From Casimicrobiaceae bacterium (GTDB lineage: Bacteria > Pseudomonadota > Gammaproteobacteria > Burkholderiales > Casimicrobiaceae), in assembly GCA_026646885.1 (NCBI GenBank), contig JAPKHK010000001.1:496001-560000 (forward strand): a stretch of DNA of 64,000 nt. The letters are read 5' to 3'. Below are positions 1 through 10,144 of the stretch, in pieces; the first letter of the stretch is position 1; each line of letters opens with the position of its first letter. A program made the translations under genes and the position numbers. Below the pieces are notes generated by a model, which searched no databases, was not told where the DNA came from, and saw only the letters and a program-made list of their open reading frames with translations.

Positions 1-1
1 G

Positions 2-313
2 CTCGAGGAATTGATTCGCCAGGCTATCGCGCACCGGGGTTTCTCTTACTTGCATATCCTCTCGCCCTGCGTCACCTTCGACAAGACCGACCGCACCTAT
101 GATCGCTTGGAGGCCCGCGTGCGGGATCTGCCCGCCAACCACGACCCGCAGGACTTCACGGCCGCCATGCGCCAGGCCATGGACGTCGAAACGCCGCCCA
201 TGGGATTACTCTACCAAGCGGAGCGGCCGACTCTCGCGGACGCTCTGGACGGTGTCATCACCAAGGCTGGGGGAGCGGAGAAGCGCGTGCGCAAAGCCGC
301 CAAGGCAGCGTGA
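2..313 (+). CDS. 2-oxoacid:ferredoxin oxidoreductase, beta subunit (C-terminal part)
   Basis: This is the last 103 codons of a gene that begins before the window, so no start is given. The visible part reads LEELIRQAIAHRGFSYL followed by HILSPCVTFD, a pattern typical of the C-terminal region of KorB/PorB-type beta subunits. These bind thiamine diphosphate and oxidatively decarboxylate 2-oxoglutarate or pyruvate, reducing ferredoxin. The tail is rich in Lys, Arg and Ala. The alpha subunit would be expected just upstream, outside the window. Which 2-oxoacid is used cannot be told from this fragment, although the CVTFD-type ending is more often seen in 2-oxoglutarate enzymes. Confidence 0.8.
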   Translation, partial: LEELIRQAIAHRGFSYLHILSPCVTFDKTDRTYDRLEARVRDLPANHDPQDFTAAMRQAMDVETPPMGLLYQAERPTLADALDGVITKAGGAEKRVRKAAKAA

Positions 314-332
314 GGGTGTCGGACTCGGCCTG

Positions 333-354
333 CCCGCGCTGCATGCACCGCGGG
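333..354. terminator. weak hairpin between convergent genes
   Basis: An inverted repeat CCCGCG / CGCGGG with a 10-nt loop lies in the 46-bp gap between the oxidoreductase fragment (plus) and ybhB (minus). A short T-run (364-367) follows on the plus side. It is placed like a bidirectional terminator, but the stem is only 6 bp. Confidence 0.3.
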
Positions 355-359
355 TCGCA

Positions 360-833
360 TCAGGTTTTCTGGTAGGTTCCCATCAACTGCGTCATCGCTA
401 GCACGCGGCTGCGCATTGCCGCTTCCAATTCTTCCTTGGTCGGCTGGCCGAGATGCGGCAAGACGGCGTCGAGCGCATAAAGCTTGAAGTAATAGCGGTG
501 CCGGCCAACGGGCGGGCAGGGCCCGCCATAACCGGCGCGTTTCCAGTCATTCTTGCCCTGCCCGGTGCCTGGGGGCAGGCCTGCCTCGGGCACGCCCTCG
601 GGCAGCGCGTCGCAACCAGCCGGGAGGTTATAGAGCAGCCAGTGCACCCAGGTCATCCGCGGCGCAGCGGGATCCGGTGCGTCGGGGTCATCGACGATCA
701 GCGCGAAGCTCTGGGTGCCGGGTGGTGCGGCTCGCCAGGATAGGGGAGGCGAGACGTCCTGGCCCTGGCAGGTGTAGGCGGCGGGAATGGCGCCACCATC
801 GGCAAATGCGGCGGATTGCAGCTCAAAGCTCAT
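360..833 (-). CDS. YbhB/YbcL family Raf-kinase-inhibitor-like (PEBP) protein
   Basis: The protein has 157 residues, with the family features PAAYTCQGQDVSPPLSW near residue 17, the SFALIVDDPDAPDP motif and TWVHWLLYNLP. These are the PEBP ligand-site segments (DPDxP and xHWxxxxxP). The bacterial family is small and cytosolic or periplasmic, and its true ligand is not settled. The ATG at 833 was chosen because it starts the conserved fold (MSFELQSAAF). It overlaps the end of prmB by 11 bp, so the two are probably translated from one message. A longer reading upstream is possible but would add residues unlike the family. Confidence 0.85.
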   Translation of the reverse strand: MSFELQSAAFADGGAIPAAYTCQGQDVSPPLSWRAAPPGTQSFALIVDDPDAPDPAAPRMTWVHWLLYNLPAGCDALPEGVPEAGLPPGTGQGKNDWKRAGYGGPCPPVGRHRYYFKLYALDAVLPHLGQPTKEELEAAMRSRVLAMTQLMGTYQKT

Positions 834-1749
834 GGCGACCTCCAGGGTGGACTGGTCCGGCGACAAGATCCTCGCGATGGAGCAGGAAAACCATGCCCTC
901 GCCACCCGGTGCATCGAGCCAGACGAACGGTAATTGCGGCCAGGCTGCTTCCACGGCCTCGCGGTTGTGGCCCACCTCCACGAGCAGCAGGCCGCCGTCG
1001 TTGAGATGGGCCCGCGCCTCGGCGAGAATCATCCGCAGCGCGTCGAGGCCGTCGTCCCCGGCGGCGAGGGCCATCTCCGGCTCGTGGCGATACTCCTCCG
1101 GGAGTTCTTCCATGGCCGCGGCCGTGACATAGGGCGGGTTGCTGATGATCAGATCGTAGTGCTTGCCGCCCAAATTGGCGAATAGGTCGGAGCGAAGCAG
1201 ATTGATGCGGCCCTGCAAGTCATAGTCGGCGACGTTGCGCTGAGCCACGGCCAAGGCATCCGCGGAGAGGTCGACAGCATCGACGTCTGCTTGGGGAAAG
1301 GCGTGCGCCAGCAAAATCGCCAGGCAGCCCGAGCCCGTGCACAAATCCAGGGCATTGCGTATGGCCACGGGGTCCGTAACCCAGGGCACGAGTTGCTCCT
1401 CGATCAGTGGCGCGAGAAAGGAGCGCGGGACGATCACGCGCTCGTCGACATAGAAGCGCAAGCCTCCGAGCCAGGACTCGTGAGTGAGGTAGGCCGCCGG
1501 CACGCGCTCGTGGACGCGGCGACGCATGACCTCGGCAAACTGATTGCGTTCGTTGCTGGTCAGGCGTGCCTCGAGGAAAGTATCGAATCGGTCATGGGGC
1601 AGATGTAGCGTGTGCGCAAGTAGGTAAGCCGCTTCATCGAGGGCATGCTGATGGCCATGTCCGAAAAAAAGCCCTGCCTCATTGAAACGCGATACCGCAA
1701 AACGCAGCCAATCGCGCACGGTGAGAAGTTCAGTGGTGTAGTTTTGCAT
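823..1749 (-). CDS. prmB: 50S ribosomal protein L3 N5-glutamine methyltransferase
   Basis: This 308-residue SAM-dependent methyltransferase modifies a glutamine of ribosomal protein L3. The SAM-binding motif LDLCTGSGCLAILLA and the catalytic/substrate motif ISNPPYV are both present, and the N-terminal helical domain (VRDWLRFAVSRFNEAGLFFGHG) is that of PrmB rather than PrmC. Length and domain order are normal. It sits 11 bp downstream of dapE on the same strand and overlaps ybhB at its end, which fits a dapE-prmB-ybhB transcript. Confidence 0.92.
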   Translation of the reverse strand: MQNYTTELLTVRDWLRFAVSRFNEAGLFFGHGHQHALDEAAYLLAHTLHLPHDRFDTFLEARLTSNERNQFAEVMRRRVHERVPAAYLTHESWLGGLRFYVDERVIVPRSFLAPLIEEQLVPWVTDPVAIRNALDLCTGSGCLAILLAHAFPQADVDAVDLSADALAVAQRNVADYDLQGRINLLRSDLFANLGGKHYDLIISNPPYVTAAAMEELPEEYRHEPEMALAAGDDGLDALRMILAEARAHLNDGGLLLVEVGHNREAVEAAWPQLPFVWLDAPGGEGMVFLLHREDLVAGPVHPGGRHEL

Positions 1750-1760
1750 CGGTATGGCGC

Positions 1761-2936
1761 TTAGTCCGCAAGAGCCGAAACTAGCGAGGATTCGTTTGGT
1801 GCGGCGCCCAGCAAGAGCTGGTGCAGTAGCGCCAGGTAAATGCCGTGCAGTCTGTCGATGTCCTCGAGGGCAATGTGTTCGTCTATCTTATGGATGGTTT
1901 CGTTGCTCGGTCCGACCTCGACGAGCTGTGTGGCGATTTCGATCAGGAAGCGCCCGTCTGAGGTGCCACCCGTACAGGAGAGCTCTGGCGTATGTCCAGT
2001 GACCGCGCGGATAGCCGCCGCCGCGGCATCGACCAGGGTGCCGCGCGGGGTGAGAAAGGGTTGGGCGCAGCTTGGCCATGTCAGATCGTAATTCAGTCCG
2101 TGCCGGTCGAGCAGCGCCGCGAGTCGCGCCTGCAGCGCTTCCTTCGAACTGGTCGTGCCGTGCCGGAAGTTAAACAGAATCTCGACGCTGCCCGGCACCA
2201 CGTTCACGGCTCCCGTACCCCCGTGGATGTTGGAGATCTGGAAGCTGGTCGGCGGAAAATAAACATCTCCTTCGTCCCAAACGGTCGCGGCCAGCTCGGC
2301 CAGAGCAGGAGCGGCGAGATGTATAGGGTTCTTGGCGAGCGCTGGATAGGCCACATGCCCCTGCCTGCCGTGTACCACCAAGCGGCCGTTGAGTGAACCA
2401 CGCCGACCGTTCTTGATCATGTCACCCAGCACGCGCTCGGCGGTCGGCTCGCCGACGACGCAAAAGTCGACGCGCTCGCCGCGCGCCTTGAGCACTTGCA
2501 CGACGTGCGCGGTGCCATCCACCGCAGCACCCTCCTCGTCGGAAGTAATGAGCAGGGCGAGGCGTCCGGGATGGCCCGGGTGTTCTGCGACGAAATTCTC
2601 CGCGGCGGTAACGAAAGCGGCAAGCGAGGACTTCATGTCCGCGGCGCCGCGACCGTAGAGTCGCCGCTCCCGCACGGTGGGGGCAAATGGTTCGGAATGC
2701 CACTGCTCCCGCGGTCCGGCAGGCACCACATCGGTATGGCCGGCAAGGCACAGCGTCGGCCCGCCCCGGCCATGCACTGCCCAGAGATTGCTGACTCCAT
2801 TTCTTGGAAAATCTTCCAGATGAAAGCCGAGTTTGGCCAGACGGGCACTAATGATGCCTTGGCAGCCTGCGTCGTCCGGTGTCAAAGACGGTCTTGTTAT
2901 CAGCTCCGCGGCAAGGGCAGCGGTAGGGGAGAGCAT
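1761..2936 (-). CDS. dapE: succinyl-diaminopimelate desuccinylase
   Basis: This M20-family metallopeptidase of 391 residues hydrolyses N-succinyl-LL-diaminopimelate in the lysine and peptidoglycan (mDAP) pathway. Visible signatures are [11 protein letters not shown] (first zinc ligand His-x-Asp), [21 protein letters not shown] and GGTSDGRFL. The ATG at 2936 gives [22 protein letters not shown], the normal start for the family. It lies 28 bp after pilU and 11 bp before prmB. dapD, the gene that makes the succinylated intermediate, is 8 kb away in the same window. Confidence 0.93.
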   Translation of the reverse strand: MLSPTAALAAELITRPSLTPDDAGCQGIISARLAKLGFHLEDFPRNGVSNLWAVHGRGGPTLCLAGHTDVVPAGPREQWHSEPFAPTVRERRLYGRGAADMKSSLAAFVTAAENFVAEHPGHPGRLALLITSDEEGAAVDGTAHVVQVLKARGERVDFCVVGEPTAERVLGDMIKNGRRGSLNGRLVVHGRQGHVAYPALAKNPIHLAAPALAELAATVWDEGDVYFPPTSFQISNIHGGTGAVNVVPGSVEILFNFRHGTTSSKEALQARLAALLDRHGLNYDLTWPSCAQPFLTPRGTLVDAAAAAIRAVTGHTPELSCTGGTSDGRFLIEIATQLVEVGPSNETIHKIDEHIALEDIDRLHGIYLALLHQLLLGAAPNESSLVSALAD

Positions 2937-2964
2937 GCGTGACGCAGCCGGCAAATGCTCCGCG

Positions 2965-4158
2965 TCAGCGTGGCGCATCGATCAGGTCCTCGCTGATCTT
3001 GATGCTGCTGAATTCCGCCTCTGGGATGGCCTTGTTCTTGGAGCGAACCACGTTTGATGATGGGGACGGCGTTGCAGAGGGCGCTTGGGCCTTGTTGCCC
3101 TCCACCGAATGGTTGATCAACCAAGCGAGGTTAGTCGGAGAGTCGGCGCTGGCCAGAGCCTCGTCGTAGGTGATGGTGCCTTCGAGGTAGAGCTTGCACA
3201 GCGCCTGCTCGAAGGTTTGCGTCCCCGGATAGAGGCTTTGTTCCATCGCCTCCTTGATCTGCGGGATATCACCGTTCTTGATCAGATCAGCAATGTGCGT
3301 GGTGTTGAGTAGCACCTCCACCGCGGGTTGCAGCTTGCCTTCGACGTTCTTCACCAAGCGCTGGGAGATGATGGCTTTGAGACCGATGGCCAAGTCCGAC
3401 AATAAACCGGGACGGGCATCATGCGGATACATGTTGATGATGCGCGAGAGCGCGTGGTAGCTGTTGGTGGCGTGTAGTGTGGAGAGGCACAGCTGGCCGG
3501 TCAGGGCATGGATGAGGGCGTGAGTCATGGTGCCGACCTCACGGATTTCGCCTATCATCAGAAGGTCGGGGGCTTCTCGCAGTGCGTTTTCCAGGGCTTT
3601 GCCATAGCTCTGGGTGTCGTTGCCGATTTCGCGTTGGTTTACCACGCACATCTTGTGCCGGAACAGAAATTCGATGGGGTCTTCGAGGGTGAGAATGTGG
3701 CCGGTGCGATGGGTGTTGCGATAATCGATCATGGCCGCCAGCGAAGTGGACTTGCCTGAGCCGGTCGAGCCCACGATAAGCACCAGGCCGCGGCGTTCCA
3801 TTACCAGATCGAGCAGTACTGGCGGAAGCTTCAACTCATCGAAGCCAGGGATGGTGCTGCGCACGTAGCGGATGACCATGGAAATGGTGCCGCGCTGGCG
3901 CATGATGTTGATCCGGAAATTGCCTACCTCGCGGTCGACATAGGAGAGGTTCATCTCCATGTCGGCTTCGAACACACGGGCTTGGTCCTTGCTCATCATC
4001 TCGTAGGCGATGCGCCGCACCGTCTCCGGGTCCATGGGTTGGGAGCTTACCGGCATGACCACGCCGTTGATCTTGATATTGATCGGCGCACCGCAGGAAA
4101 TAAACAAGTCCGAGGCCTGTTTTTCGGCCATGAGCTTGAAAAGGCGATCGAGATACAT
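2965..4158 (-). CDS. pilU: type IV pilus retraction ATPase, PilU type
   Basis: This 397-residue hexameric secretion ATPase acts with PilT in pilus retraction and twitching. It has the Walker A motif GSTGSGKST, the Asp box, Walker B (LLMIGEIRE) and the His box (STLHATNS). The opening [19 protein letters not shown] is the PilU rather than the PilT N-terminus, and the length (about 400) exceeds that of PilT (about 345). The ATG at 4158 is preferred over a GTG two codons upstream because GGAG lies 5 nt before it. The usual partner pilT is not next to it here; the gene upstream is divergent. Confidence 0.9.
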   Translation of the reverse strand: MYLDRLFKLMAEKQASDLFISCGAPINIKINGVVMPVSSQPMDPETVRRIAYEMMSKDQARVFEADMEMNLSYVDREVGNFRINIMRQRGTISMVIRYVRSTIPGFDELKLPPVLLDLVMERRGLVLIVGSTGSGKSTSLAAMIDYRNTHRTGHILTLEDPIEFLFRHKMCVVNQREIGNDTQSYGKALENALREAPDLLMIGEIREVGTMTHALIHALTGQLCLSTLHATNSYHALSRIINMYPHDARPGLLSDLAIGLKAIISQRLVKNVEGKLQPAVEVLLNTTHIADLIKNGDIPQIKEAMEQSLYPGTQTFEQALCKLYLEGTITYDEALASADSPTNLAWLINHSVEGNKAQAPSATPSPSSNVVRSKNKAIPEAEFSSIKISEDLIDAPR

Positions 4159-4326
4159 AGGCACTCCGCGACGTCAGACGGCGGCAAGGCTCCGCGTTGA
4201 CAAGCATAGCCAAGAGGAAGCAAAGTAACAACCCTTTGCGTGCTCAATGTCCCGTGCTCCAGCGTGGAATCGGTGGTACCGGCGTTGCATCTCGTGTTCG
4301 AACAGCTGAAAAGGAATTCTTCACCC

Positions 4327-5067
4327 GTGTGGGCAGTCATCGGAGGCAGCGGCCTCAGCCATCTTGCCAACCTGCGCGTCACCCGCCGGGAGGTGGTGCG
4401 CACGCCTTACGGCGAGCCCTCTTCGGCCTTGGTATTTGGCCACGTGGGCGCCACAGAAGTGGTCTTTCTCGCCCGGCACGGGCAGGGCCACGTCATCCCG
4501 CCGCATCGCGTGAATTACCGCGCCAACCTCTGGGCGCTGCACGCTGCCGGAGTCAAGCGTATTTTGGCGGTAGCCTCGGTAGGCGGCATTCGCGCCGACC
4601 ACACGCCAGGCGCCTTGGCGATTCCGAACCAGCTCATCGACTACACCTGGGGCCGTGCGACGACTTTTTTTGATGGGCACGATCAAAAAGTGGTCCATGT
4701 TGATTTCACGCATCCCTACACGCTAGCGCTGCGCGAGCGTCTGTTTGCAGCCGGGAAGCGGGCCGCACTGGATCTCCTGGAGGGCGGCGTCTACGCGGCG
4801 GTCTCGGGTCCTCGGCTTGAGACTGCCGCTGAAATCGATCGCCTGGAGCGCGACGGCGCCACCATGGTCGGTATGACGGGTATGCCCGAAGCAGCCCTTG
4901 CGCGCGAATTGGGAATGGAATATGCGGCGGTGGCGGTGGTGGCCAACTATGCGGCCGGGAGGGCATCTAGCCGCGACGAAGTCTCGCTCGAGCAGATCGG
5001 CGCCGTCCTGGATCCAGCCATGAAGCGCGTCCACGCGCTCATCGAGGCCGTGCTACAAGATGATTAG
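4327..5067 (+). CDS. S-methyl-5'-thioinosine (or thioadenosine) phosphorylase
   Basis: This 246-residue nucleoside phosphorylase of the MTAP/PNP family starts [10 protein letters not shown] (phosphate-binding loop). It carries [28 protein letters not shown] and the [12 protein letters not shown] substrate loop. The last replaces the MEGPRFST loop of true MTA phosphorylases and resembles the Pseudomonas methylthioinosine enzyme. The GTG start at 4327 gives the usual family length; an ATG at 4240 would add 29 unrelated residues. An MTA deaminase gene occurs at 22.0-23.3 kb, so inosine specificity is plausible but is inferred. The stop overlaps def by 8 bp. Confidence 0.8.
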   Translation: MWAVIGGSGLSHLANLRVTRREVVRTPYGEPSSALVFGHVGATEVVFLARHGQGHVIPPHRVNYRANLWALHAAGVKRILAVASVGGIRADHTPGALAIPNQLIDYTWGRATTFFDGHDQKVVHVDFTHPYTLALRERLFAAGKRAALDLLEGGVYAAVSGPRLETAAEIDRLERDGATMVGMTGMPEAALARELGMEYAAVAVVANYAAGRASSRDEVSLEQIGAVLDPAMKRVHALIEAVLQDD

Positions 5068-5590
5068 GCCGGTGCTGCGTATGGGTGATCCGCGGCTGCT
5101 GCAAGTGGCGCGGCCGGTCACGCGTTTTGACACACCGGAACTCGCGGCACTGCTCGCGGACATGCAAGATACCATGCGCGCCGAAAAGGGCGTGGGTCTG
5201 GCCGCACCGCAAATCGGCGTCGACTTGCAGGTGGTGATCTTCGGCTTCGACCACAGCGAGCGCTATCCTGAGGCCCCGCCAGTGCCCTGCACGGTGCTGA
5301 TCAATCCGGTGCTCACGCCGCTTGCGGAAGATACCGAAGAAGACTGGGAGGGTTGCCTCAGTGTGCCGGGCTTGCGCGGCAGAGTGCCGCGCTACAGCAA
5401 GCTGCGCTATTCCGGCTTCGACGCCAACGGGCTGACGATCGCGCGCGAAGCTGAAGGATTCCACGCTCGCGTCGTGCAGCACGAATGCGACCACCTACAA
5501 GGCATCCTCTACCCCATGCGCATTCGTGATTTCAGGAGCTTCGGCTTCATCGAGGAGCTATTTGCAAAGCGCCCGCTGCCGGCGGAGTAG
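5060..5590 (+). CDS. def: peptide deformylase
   Basis: This 176-residue metalloenzyme removes the formyl group from nascent protein N-termini. All three motifs are present: [16 protein letters not shown] (Cys metal ligand) and HECDHL (two His ligands plus the catalytic Glu). It overlaps the phosphorylase by 8 bp and its 3' end overlaps the convergent glycosyltransferase by 44 bp. It is not paired with fmt here, the more common arrangement, so it may be a second deformylase. Confidence 0.93.
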   Translation: MIRPVLRMGDPRLLQVARPVTRFDTPELAALLADMQDTMRAEKGVGLAAPQIGVDLQVVIFGFDHSERYPEAPPVPCTVLINPVLTPLAEDTEEDWEGCLSVPGLRGRVPRYSKLRYSGFDANGLTIAREAEGFHARVVQHECDHLQGILYPMRIRDFRSFGFIEELFAKRPLPAE

Positions 5591-7547
5591 CACGACAGCT
5601 TGCTTCCAGCAATTCGGCCAAGGCGCTGATCGCTTCCGACCGCGCAAACAACTCCGGGCGACGCGCCAGGATGCACTGGCGCACAGCGTTGCGATAGACG
5701 GCATCCCGGCCTAGTTGCAGGGCCCGAGCGACATATTCCTCGCGGCTGGCGACGATCAGTTCCGCAAGTCCCATCGCCCGCAACATGGCGCTCGACTGCC
5801 GGCCGCGCATGAATTGTCCGGGAAGGGTCACCAGCGGCAGCCCCACGGCCAGCGCGTCAAGCGAAGTATTGCCCCCGGACCAATGCAGCGTATCGAGCAT
5901 CACGTCCGCCATCTGTATTAGGGCGCGGAAGCCCTGCGTGTCCGTTCGTGGCAGGAACTTGATCTGACCTCTTGGCGGTAGGCCGCGCGCTTGCATGGCG
6001 CGGGAGAGGCGAGCGGCGAAAGCGCGGGTCTTGGCAGGTACTCCGTCCTGGAAGAATAGGACGATGCCGCGCGGGTCCTGCTCCATTAGATCACAGATCA
6101 GTTCGTCGTTATCCGGATGAATTTTGAAGAGCGACTGGGGGTTGAGATACAGGGGCCGATCCTGGGGCAGACCAAACGCTTCACGGCTCGCGGGCGCAGG
6201 GGTTTCGGGCAATGGATAAAACGTGCCGATCCCGGGCAGCAGCGAAACGCTCTCGCAATAGTGCTCGCGATAGTGAGCGGGCTCCATGTCCCGACAACTC
6301 AAGTACATGTCGATGTTGGCAAAGCCGGTCGTGACCGGGTGTCCCCACGCGGCAATCTGCAGGGGCGCGAGACGAAAGGCGGGGAGGATGCTGACGGTGT
6401 AGTCCATGCCAACATCGGTAAAGATTAGCGCGTCGAGTTCGTCTTCCCGTAGCGCCTCCGCCGCCGCCTGCGGCGAGGAGGTTAGCCGGCGAACGAGAGA
6501 ACTCGCTCGGCTCAGTTCTTCAATGGTGGCGTCGCTGCCGCGGTAGAGGTTGTAATAGCGGACTTCGAAGCGCTCCCGGTCGAGGCTCTTGAGCCAGGGA
6601 CCGAAGTAGTTTCCGACCGTGTGCGCCCGCAGCATGCTGCTGACGAAACCTACGCGCAGCTTCTTGCGGGGGATTCGGGGAGGGAGCGGTGCGCAGAGCT
6701 CGGGTGCCAGCTTGTTGGCCAAAGTCTCCAGGACTCTGGCCCAGGCGCATTGCAAAGGCAAATCGTTCTCGCCCTGGTAAGCCAGCGCAAAATTGGCATG
6801 CAGAACCTCGAAACGCTCGCCCCGAGCGGGCTGATAGTTCTCGGCCAACTCCTGAAGTGCGCTCAGGCCCTGGGCGTAGCGAGACCGGCAGGCGAGCAAA
6901 TCCTCCTTCGATTGATAGATGTCGGGAAGGAGCAGGCGGCTGGCTATTTGCGCATTCCAGTTTCGTGGCTGGTTCTTCGCCAGAGTCGTGTGAATGGCCA
7001 CGGCTCGCTCCGTCTCGCCAATCTGCCCCAGTACCGCGGCGTACAGCGTGTTCGCTTGGAGATGTTGCGGCAGTAGTGCTACCGCTTGCTCCAGCGGACC
7101 ACGGGCCTCATGGTAGCGATTGAGCTGCACATAACAACGGCCCAACTGATAGTGCGCGGCGAAGTCCTTGGGCAACAGCGCGGCAGCGCGCGCGTAGGCG
7201 TCCGCCGCACCAGGCAGATCAAAACATGCGGCCAGCAGTTCACCGCGCTGGTACCAAGCCGGAGCGCATGCGGGATCGAGGCGCAGTGCTTCGTCGATGT
7301 GTGCCTGTCCCCCGGCAGTATTCCCGGTCTGCCAGCTCGCCAGACCGAGCAAGCACAGTGCCGCCACGCGATGTGCGGGCGACCGGCTGGCATGCTCCGC
7401 GAGGCGCGCCGCCAACTCAGGTCGCTCCCGTGCCAACGCCTGCTGTGCCAGCGCCAGAAGCTCTGCCGACGACGCGTCCGGTCGCGCGAGCAGCGCCACG
7501 CCCTGGGCTTCGAGAGCGGTGTCTTCGCCACACGGAACGGAACCCAT
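5547..7547 (-). CDS. TPR-containing SPINDLY/OGT-type O-linked N-acetylglucosamine transferase
   Basis: This 666-residue protein has N-terminal tetratricopeptide repeats (roughly residues 30-230, for example [19 protein letters not shown] and [19 protein letters not shown]). A C-terminal GT41 domain runs from [17 protein letters not shown] to the nucleotide-sugar motif [19 protein letters not shown]. The family transfers GlcNAc or fucose to Ser/Thr of proteins. In bacteria the targets are mostly unknown, with flagellin and adhesins among known cases. It begins 6 bp after glnD and is probably co-transcribed with it. No adhesin or flagellin gene is nearby, so its target cannot be guessed. Confidence 0.85.
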   Translation of the reverse strand: MGSVPCGEDTALEAQGVALLARPDASSAELLALAQQALARERPELAARLAEHASRSPAHRVAALCLLGLASWQTGNTAGGQAHIDEALRLDPACAPAWYQRGELLAACFDLPGAADAYARAAALLPKDFAAHYQLGRCYVQLNRYHEARGPLEQAVALLPQHLQANTLYAAVLGQIGETERAVAIHTTLAKNQPRNWNAQIASRLLLPDIYQSKEDLLACRSRYAQGLSALQELAENYQPARGERFEVLHANFALAYQGENDLPLQCAWARVLETLANKLAPELCAPLPPRIPRKKLRVGFVSSMLRAHTVGNYFGPWLKSLDRERFEVRYYNLYRGSDATIEELSRASSLVRRLTSSPQAAAEALREDELDALIFTDVGMDYTVSILPAFRLAPLQIAAWGHPVTTGFANIDMYLSCRDMEPAHYREHYCESVSLLPGIGTFYPLPETPAPASREAFGLPQDRPLYLNPQSLFKIHPDNDELICDLMEQDPRGIVLFFQDGVPAKTRAFAARLSRAMQARGLPPRGQIKFLPRTDTQGFRALIQMADVMLDTLHWSGGNTSLDALAVGLPLVTLPGQFMRGRQSSAMLRAMGLAELIVASREEYVARALQLGRDAVYRNAVRQCILARRPELFARSEAISALAELLEASCRATPPAAGALQIAPR

Positions 7548-7553
7548 CCAGCC

Positions 7554-10139
7554 TCAGGTCTTCAGTTCGCGCAAGAGATCTTCTTCGAGCCTTTGCGTGG
7601 CCGTGGCATCGCGCAGGCCGGGTCCGCTGACCAGGAAGACATCCTCGGCCCGGTCGCCCAAGGTGTGGATGCGCGCGCTGTGCACTTCGATCGCATGGGC
7701 CGCGAGAACTCTGGAGATGCGGGCGAGAAGCCCGGTACGATCGCCGGCGACGATCTCCAGAATGTGGTGCTCGCCCTTGTCGTCGGGAAAAAGGGTGATT
7801 TCCGGAGTGATAGGAAAATGCCGTAGATGCCGGCTGATGCGCCCGGGCGCGGGTTCTTCGGGGGGCGCTTGGGCGACCAGCCGCTGCGCCAGTTCATATT
7901 CGATGTAGTTGACGATGTCGCGATAGCTGCCCGTGCCATGCTCGGGATCGAGCACCACGAAGGTATCGAGCGCGTAGCCGTGCCGCGTGGTGTGAATCTT
8001 GGCGTCAACGATGGTGAAGCAGATCTTTCCAAAAAAGCCGCAGATTCGGGCGAACAGCTCTTTCTGGTCGGGCAGGTACACGAAGACCTGCAGGCCTTCT
8101 CCCGCCGAACCCAAACGCGCCTTGACCACCGGCGCAGTGCCGTCGACGCGGTAGAAGAGATGGCGGGTGTGCCAGGCAATCTCGTTGCTCGTGTGGCTCT
8201 GGAAATAGGGTGTATCGAGCTTACTCCACAGTGCCTGTTCCTTGCCAGGAGCCACCGCGTAGAGACGCAAGATGTTGGCCGCATCTTCCTGGCGCGCAGC
8301 CAGGCTGTCGTGCAAATTGATGCCCGCGGTCTCGCCCTCGAACGCATGCCGAGCTGCGTGGAAGAGCTCCTCCAGGAGTTTTGCCTTCCAGGCGTTCCAC
8401 ACATTCGGGCCCGTAGCGCGAATGTCTGCCACGGTGAGCATGTAGAGCGCGGCGAGCCGCCGTTCGTTCTTCACTTTGGCGGCGAAATTCGCAACCACGG
8501 CGGGATCGAAAATGTCCTGTTTCTGCGCCGTGCTCGACATCAGGAGATGCTGCTCCACCAACCACGCCACTAGTGCCGCGTCATCAGCGGGGACTTTGTG
8601 CTGGCGCGCGAAGCGCAGCGCATCGACCGCGCCCAATTGGGAATGATTGCCGCCCCTTCCCTTGGCGATGTCGTGAAAGAGTCCAGCAAGGTAAAGCACT
8701 TCCCGGCGCTGGAAATCCGCCATCAGGCGGCTGCATAGAGGGTACTCGTGGGCGTGCTGTGCTTCGGTGAAGCGGCGCAGATTACGTACCACCATGAGAA
8801 TGTGCTCATCCACGGTGTATACGTGGAAGAGATCGTGCTGCATTTGCCCCACGATGCGGCCAAACGCGGGGATATAGCGACCCAAAATTCCTAACTGGTT
8901 CATGCGCCGCAGCTCATGCAGTATGCCACGAGGCTGGCGCAACATTGCGATGAAGCACTTCTGGTTTGCCGGATCGCGGCGGAAATCGTGTCCAATGCGG
9001 TTGCGGTTGCGCCATAGCGCGCGTAGGGTGGTGGCGGACATGCCCTTCAGTTCGCTGTGTTGCTGCATGCGCAGGAAGGCTTCGAGCATGGCGCTAGGTT
9101 GCTTTTCGAAAAGCTCCGGGTCGCGCAGTTCCAAGAGCTCGTTGCGGATCTCGAAATCCGCGTCAAGGTGCTGGGCGGGCGCCACGCCCGGCGCAATGCG
9201 GCCTTGCATGCTGGCCAGTAGGATCACGTTGAATTGGCGCACCGCCTTGGCGGAGCGATAATAGCGCTGCATCAAGAGCTCGCTGGCGCGGCGGTGGGTG
9301 GTATCCTTGACGCCAAGTTCGGCCGCCAGGCGGGACTGCAAATCGAAGACCAGGCGATCTTCCCGCCGGCCAGCGAGGTAGTGTAGCCGAATGCGCAAAT
9401 GGCAGATGAAATGCTCATGGCGGGCGAGAAGTTGCGCTTCGTCGCGCTTCAACAGACCCGCGCGGATCAACTGCGACCAGCTCTTGGCAATTCCGGCGGC
9501 GCGCGCCACCCAAAGCACGGTTTGCAGATCGCGCAACCCGCCCGGACTTTCCTTGAGGTTGGGTTCGAGGTTGTAGGCGGTGTCGTGATAGCGCACGTGG
9601 CGCTGTTGCTGCTCGAGAAGCTTGGACTGTAAGAAGGCGCGCGCGTCCATCGCCTGGGAAAACGCCTGCCGAAAGGCGCGCATCAGCTTTGCGCTGCCGG
9701 CAAGGAGGCGGTTTTCCAGGAGCGTAGTGCGAACCGTGGTGTCGTGCTGCAGCTCCTCGATGCACTCCAGGACCGTTCGAACGCTATGTCCAACCTCGAG
9801 ACCGACATCCCACAAGAGACCGAGAAACTGCTCGATCGAGCGGCGAATTTCCGGCTCAGGCGGGCCGGGTAGCAGGATCAGGACGTCAACATCGGAATGA
9901 GGGAAGAGTTCGCCGCGCCCATAGCCCCCGACGGGAACCAAGGCGAGGCGTTCCGGCATCGCGGTTTCAAGCCACAGACCGCGCATGACCTCGTCGACCA
10001 GCAAACGGTGCTGCCGCAACAGCCTCTGCGGGGTGCCATGGGCGAGGTAGGCTTCGCGCAATTGCTCCCGCCCGTGCGTCAGCCGCTCACGCCAGCGCGC
10101 GACAATGCTGGCGGTCGGGGGCACGGCAGCGTCTGACAT
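7554..10139 (-). CDS. glnD: bifunctional PII uridylyltransferase / uridylyl-removing enzyme
   Basis: This 861-residue nitrogen sensor uridylylates PII (GlnB/GlnK) when glutamine is low and removes UMP when it is high. It has the nucleotidyltransferase motif GGYGRGELFPHSDVDVL with the two metal-binding Asp. The HD domain LFHDIAKGRGGNHS follows, and then two C-terminal ACT domains (GLQVFVYLPDQKELFARICG and VAGDRTGLLARISRVLAAH). The ATG at 10139 gives the family N-terminus. It lies 5 bp downstream of map, the usual order in Beta- and Gammaproteobacteria. Confidence 0.95.
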   Translation of the reverse strand: MSDAAVPPTASIVARWRERLTHGREQLREAYLAHGTPQRLLRQHRLLVDEVMRGLWLETAMPERLALVPVGGYGRGELFPHSDVDVLILLPGPPEPEIRRSIEQFLGLLWDVGLEVGHSVRTVLECIEELQHDTTVRTTLLENRLLAGSAKLMRAFRQAFSQAMDARAFLQSKLLEQQQRHVRYHDTAYNLEPNLKESPGGLRDLQTVLWVARAAGIAKSWSQLIRAGLLKRDEAQLLARHEHFICHLRIRLHYLAGRREDRLVFDLQSRLAAELGVKDTTHRRASELLMQRYYRSAKAVRQFNVILLASMQGRIAPGVAPAQHLDADFEIRNELLELRDPELFEKQPSAMLEAFLRMQQHSELKGMSATTLRALWRNRNRIGHDFRRDPANQKCFIAMLRQPRGILHELRRMNQLGILGRYIPAFGRIVGQMQHDLFHVYTVDEHILMVVRNLRRFTEAQHAHEYPLCSRLMADFQRREVLYLAGLFHDIAKGRGGNHSQLGAVDALRFARQHKVPADDAALVAWLVEQHLLMSSTAQKQDIFDPAVVANFAAKVKNERRLAALYMLTVADIRATGPNVWNAWKAKLLEELFHAARHAFEGETAGINLHDSLAARQEDAANILRLYAVAPGKEQALWSKLDTPYFQSHTSNEIAWHTRHLFYRVDGTAPVVKARLGSAGEGLQVFVYLPDQKELFARICGFFGKICFTIVDAKIHTTRHGYALDTFVVLDPEHGTGSYRDIVNYIEYELAQRLVAQAPPEEPAPGRISRHLRHFPITPEITLFPDDKGEHHILEIVAGDRTGLLARISRVLAAHAIEVHSARIHTLGDRAEDVFLVSGPGLRDATATQRLEEDLLRELKT

Positions 10140-10144
10140 CGCTG

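Noticed and set aside
4197..4202. TTGACA box as a promoter for the phosphorylase gene
   Set aside because: No acceptable -10 hexamer occurs 16-18 bp downstream.
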